Shown piece by piece: positions 32,304 through 42,361 of a stretch of 64,000 nt of DNA. Within the stretch, counting starts at the first letter, position 1. Each line of letters starts with the position of its first letter. The notes below the pieces were generated by a model. That model did no database searches, was not told the DNA's origin, and saw only the letters and a program-made list of their open reading frames with translations. This stretch comes from Cycas panzhihuaensis. Taxonomy: Eukaryota; Cycadophyta. The translations under genes and the position numbers were made by a program. The stretch lies in the NCBI GenBank assembly GCA_023213395.1, contig CM041465.1, positions 12,090,001 through 12,154,000 on the forward strand. Reading direction: 5' to 3'.

Positions 32304-32314
32304 CAAGGGGGCAG
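32304..32314 (+). promoter_or_regulatory. Polypurine tract of element B
   Basis: AAGGGGGCAG immediately precedes the TGTTTCCC start of the 3' LTR, matching element A's tract. Confidence 0.82.
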
Positions 32315-34975
32315 TGTTTCCCAGCTTCTGGGAATGGATACGGAATTGCCGACTTAGGTAAGTGCAGGTATGTTTCTCGCCTTATCATCGCTTTCTTTTG
32401 ATAAGTGTTTACTTGCATGTTTGCATATTTGTGGCCTTGTAGACAATTTTATCTTCGTCTACACTTATTCAACCTATGATGACTATAACAGGGGCACACT
32501 CCTAGCAAGTGTGGCACCCTAGTGGCCATTCCACTTCCCGTGATTCCTCGCCTCCTCACTCCAAAATCCACTTGGCTTGCGCCACCTCTGCCTGTATGAT
32601 GACCCGTCATTATTTGGTTAACTTGCCACATCATTGAATCCTATTTTTACCCTTCTTGGACCCGTTTGTTGGCTTGTTTACCCTCGGGTAGGTGTCTCAG
32701 CCCTCTATTGGCCCTTTTTATCATCTATCCACAGCCTAGACTGGCTAGCCAGGCCTGGTTTTACCTCCGGGTAAATACCGTCGTGATTTTCACGGTACCA
32801 CCAGAAAATCCACGGTACCGCAGATTTTGTGGCGGTATGACTGTTCTAATTTATTTTTTTTAAATTCGCCATGGTAATTTCGCATTTATTGTAAAACTGC
32901 CACGTGTCTCACGACTTAACTCACTGCCAGCCACGCCCTAATCACTTATTTTAGGGTTTGGGTTGGGTATTTAAGTCATCATTTACTCATTTTTTAGAAC
33001 TTTTTGCTCACTTTTTGGATTGCTCCTCAAGGAAACCACTATGTGCTCTGCTATTCTCTACTGCCCTACTACTGCTACAGGACCTGCGCCTCTCCTCCAG
33101 CGCCCAGCTCTCCTTTGGTATAGCTAGGACATCTTCCTAGCCCTTCACACACCTTAGAGAGGGCCCCTTTGGAGAGATCTCAGCGGATTCTTACCTGGGC
33201 AGCCATCAAGCATTCCAAGTATAGGAGTTCTTCCTCCAACTCCATTAGTAGGGTTCCAAACCTTCTACACCATAGTTTTTGGGCTAATTTCTCAGCCTCT
33301 CCTTACCAGCCCTTGACTGAGGCAAGAGCCTCACCTCCTCTTCTTAGGTATTCATTGATTTGAGTTATTTTCCTATTCAATTGATGCCTTAGCTTGCTTG
33401 TCCTCTTGCTTGGGTTTGTGAAGGTTGTTTTCCCTTTTGTATTGGACTGTTTTACTCCTTTTATTAGTGCCTCCTTGCCTGCATTTGTTGCTCAAGGCAG
33501 TGGCAAAGAGGGGTTACATAGGGTTTGGGAGAGAGCTGGGTGGATTCTGTACCACCTTCCATGCTCCTCGAGTGGCTTTTAGCCCCCCAAACCTTCCCTC
33601 TTACCTCGTGCTATCCTTAGTACTTAAACAAGGGTTTGTTGGGCCTTCCTTAGCTGCTAAAATCAGTGTTGTCACACATTGCAATGCTGGTTTGAGGGCT
33701 TATTCTTAGGTCCATGCAACTCACGTAAGTCCCGACTGCTTGTTCTTTGCCCAACTCTTTTCTCGGCAGCCCAGTTTGCTTTTCATAGCACCCCGGCTTG
33801 CCGTAGGTCTTATTTGGCTCCTTTCAACTCTCTTGCTATTGTTTTCCAGCCATCTTTCTTAGCCTCACCCTCACTGCCTTGTGGTTTTTGGGGGAGGTTG
33901 GGGTTGTTCTTCATGGAGATGGACCACTCTGAGGCTTACTGGTTACTTTCCATTTGCTTTGGTTGTCCTCCTTTACATATTATCATCATTGTGTTGATGC
34001 TAACATATACGTGATTAAGTTTATATTTGTTTTGTATAGACTTGTATTGTTAGGATCTTGCCATTGCATGTTAGTACCCTTTCTCCAGAAAAGTAGAGGT
34101 TGCCATTTACTTGTAAGTGTTCAGAAAGCGCAAAGGACATTTCTCCATTCATCCCTTTGCCGGTAAGTGCTTCCATGCATGTTGTACTTTCATACTCCAT
34201 TTATTGCTTGTATTTGGTCTCTTTCTTTCCTTGGTTTTATAGTTTAGTATTTTTCTGGGGAAGGTAAGGGAGCCCTTCATTCTGATCCGCCGCGACGCTT
34301 CACGATCACCGCGCCTTGTGGAGTAGTTGTGGGTGCCCCTTGGGAGTGCCACCATCACGACACACCTCCGTTCCAGATACACATTTTCGCTCCACTCTAT
34401 CACCTTTTCCTTTTGAATTTCCTTTACATAAGTAGTAATTAACTCACTAGAAATAGAAAGGAATCAACTTTGCTTTTGGTTCATGCTTTATTTACTTTGT
34501 TGCATGCATCTTCTTTAGCCATAGGAAAAGGTCTTGGGAAACCTTCCCTTTCACCCTTTCCCTCCTTTTGCCGTGTGAGCTTCCTTCCCTCTTTATCATT
34601 TGTGCATTTGGTTAGGTTGCTTAGGCATACTTTGACCCCGTCCTTAGGCTACCTGCTTGCCTATCCTTCTTTGTTTCCCATTGCTCTAGGGAAACCCTTA
34701 AAGGTTCCTCTCCTTCCCCTTCCGGCCATCCAAGGGTGGGAGGATCCTTCCCTTAGGTCAACCCAGGCTAACCCTACACCTCCTCACCTCTTGTTCGAAG
34801 TGGGGGGATCACCCTTTGGTAGCTATATTCCATTGCAGGTCACGAACTTGCACTGCGGCACACGGGGCACCCTACATGGTACATGCCTTACTTATAGGTC
34901 CCTTTCTCGATCATATTACGAACCGCTCTTACTATTCCTATTTAGGTAGGTAGTTATCCCGTAGACGCATGTCCA
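32315..34975 (+). repeat. 3' LTR of element B, 2661 bp
   Basis: It runs from TGTTTCCCAGC to ...CATGTCCA and is followed by the GAGGT duplication. It carries the same G-box (32901-32906), TATA-like box (32968-32975) and donor-like GTAAGT (32358-32363) as the 5' copy. Most differences from the 5' LTR are transitions. Confidence 0.93.
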
Positions 34976-34980
34976 GAGGT
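34976..34980. other. Target-site duplication of element B, right copy
   Basis: GAGGT, identical to 18314-18318. Element A's gag frame resumes directly after it. Confidence 0.92.
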
Positions 34981-36737
34981 GGTGCCTCACATCGCTGTGA
35001 GGGCTTGAGAGGCTTCTTGAGTCCAGCCTGGATCTCAATAGCCTCAAGCACTAAGCACTTTGTAATAGTGGAGTCGCATGTAGTCATCCCCATCTTAAGG
35101 ACTTCTACGTGGACTTCAAGGTGAAGTGCATTAATGAAGAGATCCCTCTTCAACTCCTTGGGCAAAGTAGCCTTAGTGGAATAAAGAAGGTCATGAAATC
35201 ACCACACAAAGTCATGGTTCATCTCATTATGACCTTGTTTGAGCAATAGGAGGGATTTCATTCCACTTTCGAATGGGCGAGCAACATCAAAATAATTGAT
35301 GAACTCGTCCACAAGTTGCTGGAATGAGAAAATTGAATAAGCTGGAAGGCGATAAAACCATTTAAGGGCATTGCCTTATAGAGATCGTGGGAACAATTTC
35401 ATTAGAATATGGTCATAGGCCCAGTAATCAATACACGCCATAGAGAAACTACGGACATGCTCTACTGGGTCTTGCGATGAAGTTCCGTCAAATTTAGGAA
35501 CTTCGGGAGAATGAGATGGCAGATTAGTTCTTAACGCCTCAATAGATAATGGTGTCGATCGGTAATCCATAAAGGGATATGCCCTTGCCTGAACTGTAGG
35601 ATCAACAAATGATGTGGGAGGTAATGAACAAGGAACGGATGGGGGTAGTAAACCCATCCCTCCTTGAGGAAGTGCCCCTTGCTAGAAAGGGACTTGAGGG
35701 TAAGCACCTTAAAAGGAAACTGGGGTCCCTTGCAAAAGCACAGCGTAAGAGGTCACACTAGGCAGCGGAAAAAAAGGGTGTGGGACCGGGTTCTGTCCAT
35801 ATGGGCCACCCGTAGGTGGTGTAATCCCATATGGATGTAGCAGGTCCACCCTATAAGCTGGGAGGTGGTTCCCTTTACCTTGCCCCCAAGGTTGAAAGGT
35901 ATAACCTGGGGGTATATAAAGAGAAGAACCACTAGGTTGGTTTTGAGGATATGCGGGAGCAGATCCTACATGACTAGCGGTTGAAGAGTTAGTAGGACCT
36001 CTAGGCCTACCAGGGAATGTATGCACCACATTGGGAGGTGGCATATTAGCTTGACTAGGAAAAGGTATACTAACCCCCAGCTGGGAGAAAGACATACCAT
36101 GAGAGGGTCCCAAAGAACTAGGACTATGATGGGGGATAGAAGGTACAACATTCATCCCTAAAGTAGGTGTAGAAATGGAGTGGGATGAATGTGCAGGCAC
36201 GAAAGGGTTGCTCATTATGGGAGGCGCAGGTGCAGATGAAGAAGGTGGTATAGGAGCGGATGAAGAAGTCATTCCACCATGCAAAACATCTTCAAACCAC
36301 CTAGGACACGATTAAAGACAAGCCGCTCAAAAGCACTCGCTAATAGCTTCAACCACGTCAGCGGGAGGGGTATCCACGTGGTCATAAGAGGTAGATGGGA
36401 CCTCAAATAACGTAGATCCCTTAGAACGCTCCTCATAAGAATCACCAGCTGGGTGGTGGATCTCAAAAGGAGATGGGCCTTCTACCGTACGAGTAGAAGG
36501 ATGGGTGTCAAGTGGGTGATGTTGGTCACTTGAGTAGTAAATAGGATCGTCACCCTCTTGGATGGATCCCAGAATAGATGCGGTGAACTCATGAGTTCCC
36601 AAGACAAATGCATGATAGGCCCCATCGGAAGGGTATCCTTCCATTGTCGAATCGGAATCTAATGATGAAAGAAGACGATATCTGGGATCTTCTAACAATG
36701 GAGGCAAACCACGTAGGCGATGGGAGAAGCATCGCAT
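34981..36737 (-). pseudogene. N-terminal gag of element A
   Basis: The ATG at 36737 begins M-R-C-F-S-H-R-L-R-G-L as in B. Open pieces at 36737-36327, 36284-35709, 35657-35376 and 35165-34981 lie in one frame, with few stops. The Pro/Ser-rich N-terminal half and the F-D-G-T-S-S-Q-D / L-K-R-D-L-F-I-N-A-L gag core are clear. This frame ends at the B insertion and continues, in phase, at 18313. A has Gln codons at several places where B has stops. Confidence 0.88.
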
Positions 36738-36816
36738 ACAAAGCTTACCAACACTTTAGAAGAAGAAAAAGATGCAAAGTGTGTGTGTTGGGGGCTGCCC
36801 AACAAAAGATGAAGTG

Positions 36817-36821
36817 GAGGA
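36817..36821. other. Target-site duplication of element C, left copy
   Basis: GAGGA precedes the 5' LTR start TGCAAAACGG and is repeated at 42277-42281. Confidence 0.85.
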
Positions 36822-37030
36822 TGCAAAACGGTAATGTTTTACCTTAGGTTATAATATTTAATGTAAGGGTCATGTACCCTCTTTCTCTCCTTTCTCAAGA
36901 TGACAAGTGGCATTACATGGTTGAGCGGTTGCCAATTGTACCCACCTTATACTTGTATATATATGTATAACGTATCATCAATAAAACATATTGAGAGAGT
37001 GAATTTGTTCCTCTTCAAAGGATTTTCACA
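36822..37030 (+). repeat. 5' LTR of element C
   Basis: From TGCAAAACGG to GATTTTCACA. It includes a TATATATATG run (about 36955-36967) and an AATAAA signal (36981-36986). It differs from the 3' LTR at about 11 positions, all but one being transitions. Confidence 0.9.
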
Positions 37031-37042
37031 TGGTATCAGACT
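37031..37042 (+). promoter_or_regulatory. Primer-binding site of element C (initiator tRNA-Met)
   Basis: TGGTATCAGACT begins immediately after the LTR. It matches the TGGTATCAGAGC site complementary to the 3' end of plant initiator tRNA-Met. Confidence 0.9.
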
Positions 37043-37080
37043 AGGCCCTTTGGTCCTCCTGCCTGTTAAGAAGCAAATCT

Positions 37081-37150
37081 GGGATTCATTAAAAGGAGAA
37101 GAAGACAGACAGTTAGGGATTCATTAAAAGGAGAAGAAGACAGATAGTTA
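37081..37150. repeat. 35-bp tandem duplication in C leader
   Basis: The unit starting GGGATTCATTAAAAGGAGAA occurs twice head to tail (37081-37115, 37116-37150), differing at one base. Confidence 0.9.
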
Positions 37151-37594
37151 TTATAAGAATCTGTTGTGTAAAGACAAATTTGTCTAGGCAAAGTTGAAAG
37201 AAGAATCGTACAGCTTTTCTTTACGATTGTACGGACTTGTATGGCCCTATATGGACTTGTACGGACGTCAAAAATTGAAGTCATCAGAATTCAATGAAAC
37301 TTACCCAAATCGAAGATCAAAGCCTCCTCTACATTTTTCTCTTTTACGACGACATCATTCGAAGTCATTTCGACCCAGTTTCAGGCCAAAGAGCAGGCGC
37401 GCGGGTTTGGAGCCTTCTCGCAGTGATTTTTTCAAAAAATTTTGGTCAAAATCCCTGGTACAAGTACTTAAATCCTTTCTAATCCCTAAACAAAGGTTTT
37501 CGGTGATTCCTTGTATAAATTCGAAGAGTTTTTTCTGAAGTTTTTTTAAAAAAAGGTAAAAACCCTTGGGCACCGGATTTTCTCCTTCATCTGT

Positions 37595-37866
37595 CTTTTT
37601 CTCTCACATCTGAAGCTCATTCAAGAAAATAATCATAGATCTGGATACCCATTTGTGAGCTCTCTTTTCTAAGACCAATTTCGTCTTATTCTGTACAACT
37701 TTAGTACCACACGAAATTCTGTACAACAGGCTTTTTCTCTTACATATGAAGCTCATTCAAGAAAATAATCATAGATCTGGATACCCATTTGTGAGCTCTC
37801 TCTTTTAAGACCAATTTTGTCTTATTCCGTACAACTTCAGTACCATATGGAATTCTGTACAATAGG
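37595..37866. repeat. 136-bp tandem duplication in C leader
   Basis: Two adjacent copies (37595-37730 and 37731-37866) each start CTTTTTCTCT and share AATCATAGATCTGGATACCC and CTGTACAA(C/T)AGG. They differ at roughly ten positions, mostly transitions. They lie between the primer-binding site and gag. Confidence 0.9.
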
Positions 37867-37915
37867 CCATATAGATAATTAAATTCAGTTTTTTTGTTTC
37901 CAATTGCCCTTAATA

Positions 37916-38770
37916 ATGGCCTCCTCTACTGGTTCACTGAATAAAAGTGAGAAACTTACTGAAATGAACTTTAGTGTCTGGAAAATCAAGATTGAATGAC
38001 TGTTGAGAGCAAAATGGGCCTGGAAAATCACTACTGGGGATGAAAAACAGCCTATCAATGCAACAAATTTGACTAGCTGGGAGGAAAGGAATAATGTTGC
38101 TGTGTCAGTCCTCAAACTCTCGATTTCTTACTCATTACTAGTTTATGTAGATGGCCTAGAAAATACAAATGAAATATGGAAAGTTATGACTTCAATGTTT
38201 AGCAGGAAAAATGAAGCCAGAATTGTGGCATTAAGAGAAGAGCTTTATAAATTGAAAATGAGAGAGGGACCAACTATGTCAGATTTCTTAACTAAGTTAA
38301 CTAGCATTAAAACTACTCTTCTCATAATAGGAGAGAAGTTAACACACACAGAATTAATTCATCCGGTACTTACTAAACTTCTAAAGTCCTTTGATAACAT
38401 GGTGAATATGTTGACAGGAGGAGGACATACTGCCACAATGTCTTTTGATACTTTGACAGGACATATGTATGCACAAGAGTAGAGAAATCAAAGGTACAAA
38501 GAAGAGTCAGAAATTAAAGATGCTCTCATTTTAAAACTTCAAATAGGAGGCAGAAGAAGACGACAAGTTAATCCCAGATCAAGAGGAAGAACACTAGCAA
38601 GTCACAAGGGATGTTGGACAGAAGGAAGAGGACAAGGAAGAATGAACAACAATCCACGTCGAGATGCAAGAGTATCTTTTAATTGCGGAAAACCAGGTCA
38701 CTTCTCAAGTAATTGTAGAGCTTTTGATATTTATTATCACTGTGGCTAAACAGATCATTACCCCTATCAG
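37916..38770 (+). pseudogene. Copia C gag with two damaged zinc knuckles
   Basis: The ATG at 37916 (M-A-S-S-T-G-S-L) precedes a UBN2-type gag: N-F-S-V-W-K-I-K-I-E, an in-frame TGA at about 37997 where Trp is expected, then open 38003-38479 with W-E-E-R-N-N and V-A-L-R-E-E-L-Y-K-L-K-M. After a TAG an Arg/Gly-rich stretch leads to two CCHC knuckles at about 38690-38760; the first Cys of each is replaced (Ser and Tyr). A stop falls in the second. Confidence 0.85.
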
Positions 38771-38869
38771 TGCTACCAGAAACATGAAGAATTACAAAAA
38801 GGAAAATAGCAGGTATTTGGAAATTATAGCAAAGAAAAGGACATACCAGAAGAAGAAATTGAAACTGCC

Positions 38870-38965
38870 TTTATTGTAGCCCTGGCAGCAAATGCAAGTG
38901 CAACAAAAAACTGGTATATAGACTTAGGTGCCTCACATCACATGACAGGAGTCAAAGAATGGTTT
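38870..38965 (+). pseudogene. Copia C aspartic protease, DSG changed to DLG
   Basis: W-Y-I-D-L-G-A-S-H-H-M-T-G at 38912-38950. The catalytic Asp (38921-38923) remains, but the next residue, usually Ser or Thr, is Leu (TTA, consistent with TCA to TTA). The frame is continuous with the integrase frame. Confidence 0.85.
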
Positions 38966-40250
38966 GAAATCATCAAACCCTATGAATACAACACTTCTGT
39001 TGAGCTAGGAGATAATTTTCCCTTACACATAAGGGGAATAGGGCAAATCGCCATATGCATCGACGAAAAGATTCAATGTATTGGCAATGTCTTTTCTGTA
39101 CCTAGAATTAAAAAGAATCTTCTGTTAGTTTCACAATTGAGTGATAAAAAGTTAAGAACAATATTCGATGAACATGGATATTGTTATATTCTTGATATAA
39201 AAAGAAATGGGATAGTTATAGCTAAAGGAGAAAAATGCAATAGGTTGTATAAACTCCTTTCAACTCCTATAATTCCTGACAAAGGCCTCACCAAAATGAT
39301 TTTTGATGTAAAAGCTTTTGCTATAGATAGCACTAATAATAATGAAACTTGGCATTTGAAGTATGGTTATATCTCTCATGATATATTAGAAAGATTAAAA
39401 AAATATAACATGGTGAATGGTTTGCCAAATATCTCATTTAACCATTTTATATGTGAAAGTTATATGATGGGAAAGCAACACAGAACTCCGTTTTCAAAGA
39501 GTACATGGCATGCACAATGCAAATTGGAATTAATACACATTGATCTATGTGGTTCTTTTTCGCCCATCTCGACAAATGGATCAAGGTATTTCTTGACCTT
39601 CATTGATGATTTTTCCAGAAAAGTTTGGGTGTACTTTCTATCTAGTAAATTAGAAACATTTAGATATTTTAAAGAACTTAAAGCTACAAGTGAATTGGAA
39701 AGTGGTCAAAGGATCAAATATGTTCGTTCTGATAGAGGTGGCGAGTTTATGTCTAATGAATTTATTCATTTCTACAAAACACATGGAATTCAAAGACAGT
39801 TCACAAGTCCGTATATACACCTCAATCTAATGGAGTAGCAGAAAGAATGAATAGAACAATTGTAGAAATGGCCCATTGCATGCTAAATAGTAAAGATTTA
39901 GCAAAGACATATTGGGCAAAAGTTGTACATGCATCTGTATATTTAATCAACAAAAGCCCTACTCAGTCCTTAGACAATATAACTCCTGAAGAAGCTTGGT
40001 CAGGACACAAACCTGATGTAAGCCATTTGAAAATATTTGGGTGCAAGGCCTATGTTCATATTCCAGACAAGAAGAGAGTCAAATTAGATAATAAAAGTAT
40101 TAAATGCATAATGGTTGGATATAGCCACCATTCAAAAGCTTACAAGTGCATGGATCTAAAAATAGATAAGCTTTATGTCAGCAGGGATGTAATTTTTGAT
40201 GAGAAAAAGGAAAATATTAATACAGCAATACAAATTGATGAAGATCATTC
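38966..40250 (+). pseudogene. Copia C integrase with TA-dinucleotide frameshift
   Basis: The pre-integrase region has W-H-L-K-Y-G-Y-I-S-H and a partly lost zinc motif (F-I-C-E-S-Y-M-M-G-K). The core has L-I-H-I-D-L-C-G, Y-F-L-T-F-I-D-D-F-S-R-K-V-W and R-S-D-R-G-G-E-F. Near 39812 the string TATATACACC carries an extra two bases relative to the expected Y-T-P-Q-S-N-G frame. The frame therefore shifts, and the Glu-containing G-V-A-E-R-M block reads in the next frame (from about 39814, open to 40518). The C-terminal I-M-V-G-Y-S and V-S-R-D-V-I-F-D-E blocks follow. Confidence 0.9.
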
Positions 40251-40499
40251 GTATATATGTCCTAACCAGTTGGAAGATAAGTTAGATATAACTTTAGAAA
40301 GAATTGAGACAAGAGAAGATTCTTCAGAAAATGAGAATCCAGATAAGCAACTAACCAGTAGTTGCAACCTCGAATCAGACAGCAGCTCTAACTCCAGAGA
40401 TGAAGAAAATTTGTTACAAGAATGCACCTCAAAAAAGGTACTAAAGTGGTATCTTAAAACTCTCGAAGAAATAAAAGGAGATATATTTGAACATCAAAC

Positions 40500-41260
40500 A
40501 AGATCACAGAAACCTTAGGCTTTGATTTGTTCCAATGAACCAAACTCTTATAAAGAAGCCAGTAGTTTCCAAAATTGGAGAATTGCAATGGATGCTGAAA
40601 TTGAAGCCATACAAAAGAACAAGACATGGGACCTCATCCCAATTCTAGCAGACAAACCCATTGTAAACTGTAAATGTGTATACAAGATAAAAGAGAAGCC
40701 AAATGGAGAAGTAGAAAAAAATAAAGCTAGATTGGTAGCAAAAGGATATACTCAAATAGTAGGAATCGATTATAAAGAAACTTTTTCAATGTGGAAAAAT
40801 TGAACATGATAAGAATAGTGATTGCTCTTCGCCCAAAAAGGTTGGGAAATCTATCAAATGGACGTCAAAAGTGTGTTCTTGAATGGAGACCTTCAGGAAG
40901 AGGTATATATGTATCAACCAAAAGGATACATAAAAGCAGGATAGGAAAATATGGTTTGCAAACTAAAGAAGGCAATCAGATGGCTTAAATAAGCTCCAAG
41001 AGCTTGGTATGTTAAATTAGACTCATACTTAATAGAAAATGGTTTTCATCGATGTGAATCTGATCATATTCTGTATGTAAAAGGTAATTTAGGATCTATC
41101 TCCATTGTTGTAGTATATGTGAGCGACATGTCGATCAATTGGAGATGACAAAAATTCAATAACATCTATCAAAGATAAGTTTGAAAAGGTATTTGAAATG
41201 ATGGATTTAGGAATGTTGCATTACTACCTTGGAATAGAAGTTAAACAAAATAATTCTTCC
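40500..41260 (+). pseudogene. Copia C reverse transcriptase, YVDD changed to YVSD
   Basis: Open 40522-40803 has W-R-I-A-M-D-A-E-I-E-A-I, W-D-L-I-P, K-A-R-L-V-A-K-G-Y-T-Q and D-Y-K-E-T-F-S. A frameshift follows at about 40790. [11 protein letters not shown] and A-P-R-A-W-Y-V-K-L lie in another frame. The polymerase box at 41116-41127 reads Y-V-S-D, losing a catalytic Asp, and the frame shifts again just after it, before G-D-D-K-N-S. Confidence 0.87.
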
Positions 41261-41269
41261 ATTACTCTC

Positions 41270-42045
41270 TCAAACAAAGTATGTAAAGAATTTATTGACC
41301 AAGTTTAGAATGGAGAATTGTAATAGTGTTAGTACACCAATGGAAATAGGGATTGTGTTGATTGTAGAACAAGATGCAGCTTCCATTAATGACACACAAT
41401 ACAGACAATTAGTTGGAAGCCTAATCTATCTCACAGCCACACAACCTGACATATCATACGCTGTAGGGTTGATCTCCAGATTCATGGAAAATCCTAAAAT
41501 CCCATATTGGAATGCTACAAAAAGAATCTTGCGTTACTTGAAGGGAACCATGAATCTTGGCTTAAGATATGATAAAGAGAACGACACACAATTAATAGGT
41601 CTCTGTGATTTAGACTGGGCTGGAGACAAAACAGATAGAAAATCAACATTAGGGTATTGTTTCTTCCTTGGAAAATCCTTAATCTCATGGAGTAGTAAAA
41701 AATAGTCAACGGTTGTATTGTCATCAACAGAAGCAGAATACAAGTCGGCAGTCAACGTTGTGAAGGGATATGGATTAAACAACTACTAAAAGAACTAGGA
41801 GAAGAATAAACAATGTCTACTTGAATATTTTGTGACAATCAAAGTACCATAAAAATGACGAAGAATCCTATTCTACATGCCAGAACAAAGTATATCAAAG
41901 TACATCATCATTTTATTAGGGAAAAGGTACAGAATAAAGAAATCAAACTTCGACATTATCTGTCAGAAGATTAAATTACTGATATACTCACTAAACCTCT
42001 TGGGAAAGAGAAATTTAGTGCTTTTAGAAACCTACTAGGGTTAAG
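41270..42045 (+). pseudogene. Copia C RNase H
   Basis: 41295-41705 is open with Y-R-Q-L-V-G-S-L-I-Y-L-T, Q-P-D-I-S-Y-A-V, L-C-D-L-D-W-A-G-D and S-W-S-S-K-K; a TAG at 41703 replaces the expected Gln. The C-terminal blocks S-S-T-E-A-E-Y-K and A-R-T-K-Y-I continue in shifted frames to about 42045. Confidence 0.87.
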
Positions 42046-42059
42046 ATAGGTAAAACATT

Positions 42060-42068
42060 AAGAGGGGG
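42060..42068 (+). promoter_or_regulatory. Polypurine tract of element C
   Basis: AAGAGGGGG directly abuts the 3' LTR start (TATAAAAGG, decayed from TG). Confidence 0.88.
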
Positions 42069-42276
42069 TATAAAAGGTAATGTTTTACCTTAGGTTATAA
42101 TATTTAATGTAAGGGTCATGTACCCTCTTTCTCTCCTTTCTCAAGATGACAAGTGGCGTTACATAGTTGAGTGATTGCCAATTGTACCCACCTTGTACTT
42201 GTATATATATGTATAGCGTATCATCAATAAAACATATTGAGAGAGTGAATTTGTTTCTCTTCAAAGGATTTTCATA
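42069..42276 (+). repeat. 3' LTR of element C
   Basis: 208 bp matching 36822-37030. The terminal dinucleotides are TA...TA instead of TG...CA, each explained by one transition. AATAAA and TATATATATG are retained. Confidence 0.9.
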
Positions 42277-42281
42277 GAGGA
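42277..42281. other. Target-site duplication of element C, right copy
   Basis: GAGGA, identical to 36817-36821. Confidence 0.85.
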
Positions 42282-42341
42282 GACCACTAGAAGGTAGTAA
42301 TATCAACAAGAAGGGATAAGAACTAGCTCCCTTACTGGCAA

Positions 42342-42360
42342 GTCCCAAGTATGGTCGCTA
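42342..42360 (-). promoter_or_regulatory. Primer-binding site of element A
   Basis: On the - strand TAGCGACCATACTTGGGAC lies one base after the LTR end (CATCCA). It matches B's site at 16-17 of 19 positions. The A leader between it and gag is split by element C. Confidence 0.6.
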
Positions 42361-42361
42361 A

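Larger units (their letters stand above)
18319..34975 (+). mobile_element. Ty3/gypsy (Tat-like) element B with antisense PMD gene
   Basis: This 16,657-bp element has both ends defined: LTRs at 18319-20957 and 32315-34975 (TG...CA), perfect 5-bp TSD GAGGT, primer-binding site 20959-20977 and polypurine tract just before 32315. Order on +: gag, protease, acidic linker, RT, RNase H, integrase; then on - a PMD-like gene; then on + a second RNase H. It inserted into the gag of its relative A in the opposite orientation. All coding frames have stops or frameshifts, and LTR identity is about 91-95% in sampled stretches. It is therefore inactive but younger than A. Confidence 0.93.
36822..42276 (+). 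mobile_element. Ty1/copia element C inserted in element A's leader
   Basis: This is a 5455-bp element with 209/208-bp LTRs, TSD GAGGA, an initiator-tRNA primer site directly after the 5' LTR, gag-protease-integrase-RT-RNase H on +, and a polypurine tract abutting the 3' LTR. It separates A's gag start (36737) from A's primer-binding site (42342). The 3' LTR ends have decayed from TG...CA to TA...TA. Single-base and dinucleotide frameshifts and stops inactivate it, but frames as long as 298 codons remain, so it is moderately young. Confidence 0.93.

Noticed and set aside
37031-37042. tRNA gene suggested by TGGTATCAGA strings (also 51991, 61761)
   Set aside because: These are primer-binding sites complementary to initiator tRNA; no cloverleaf sequence surrounds them.
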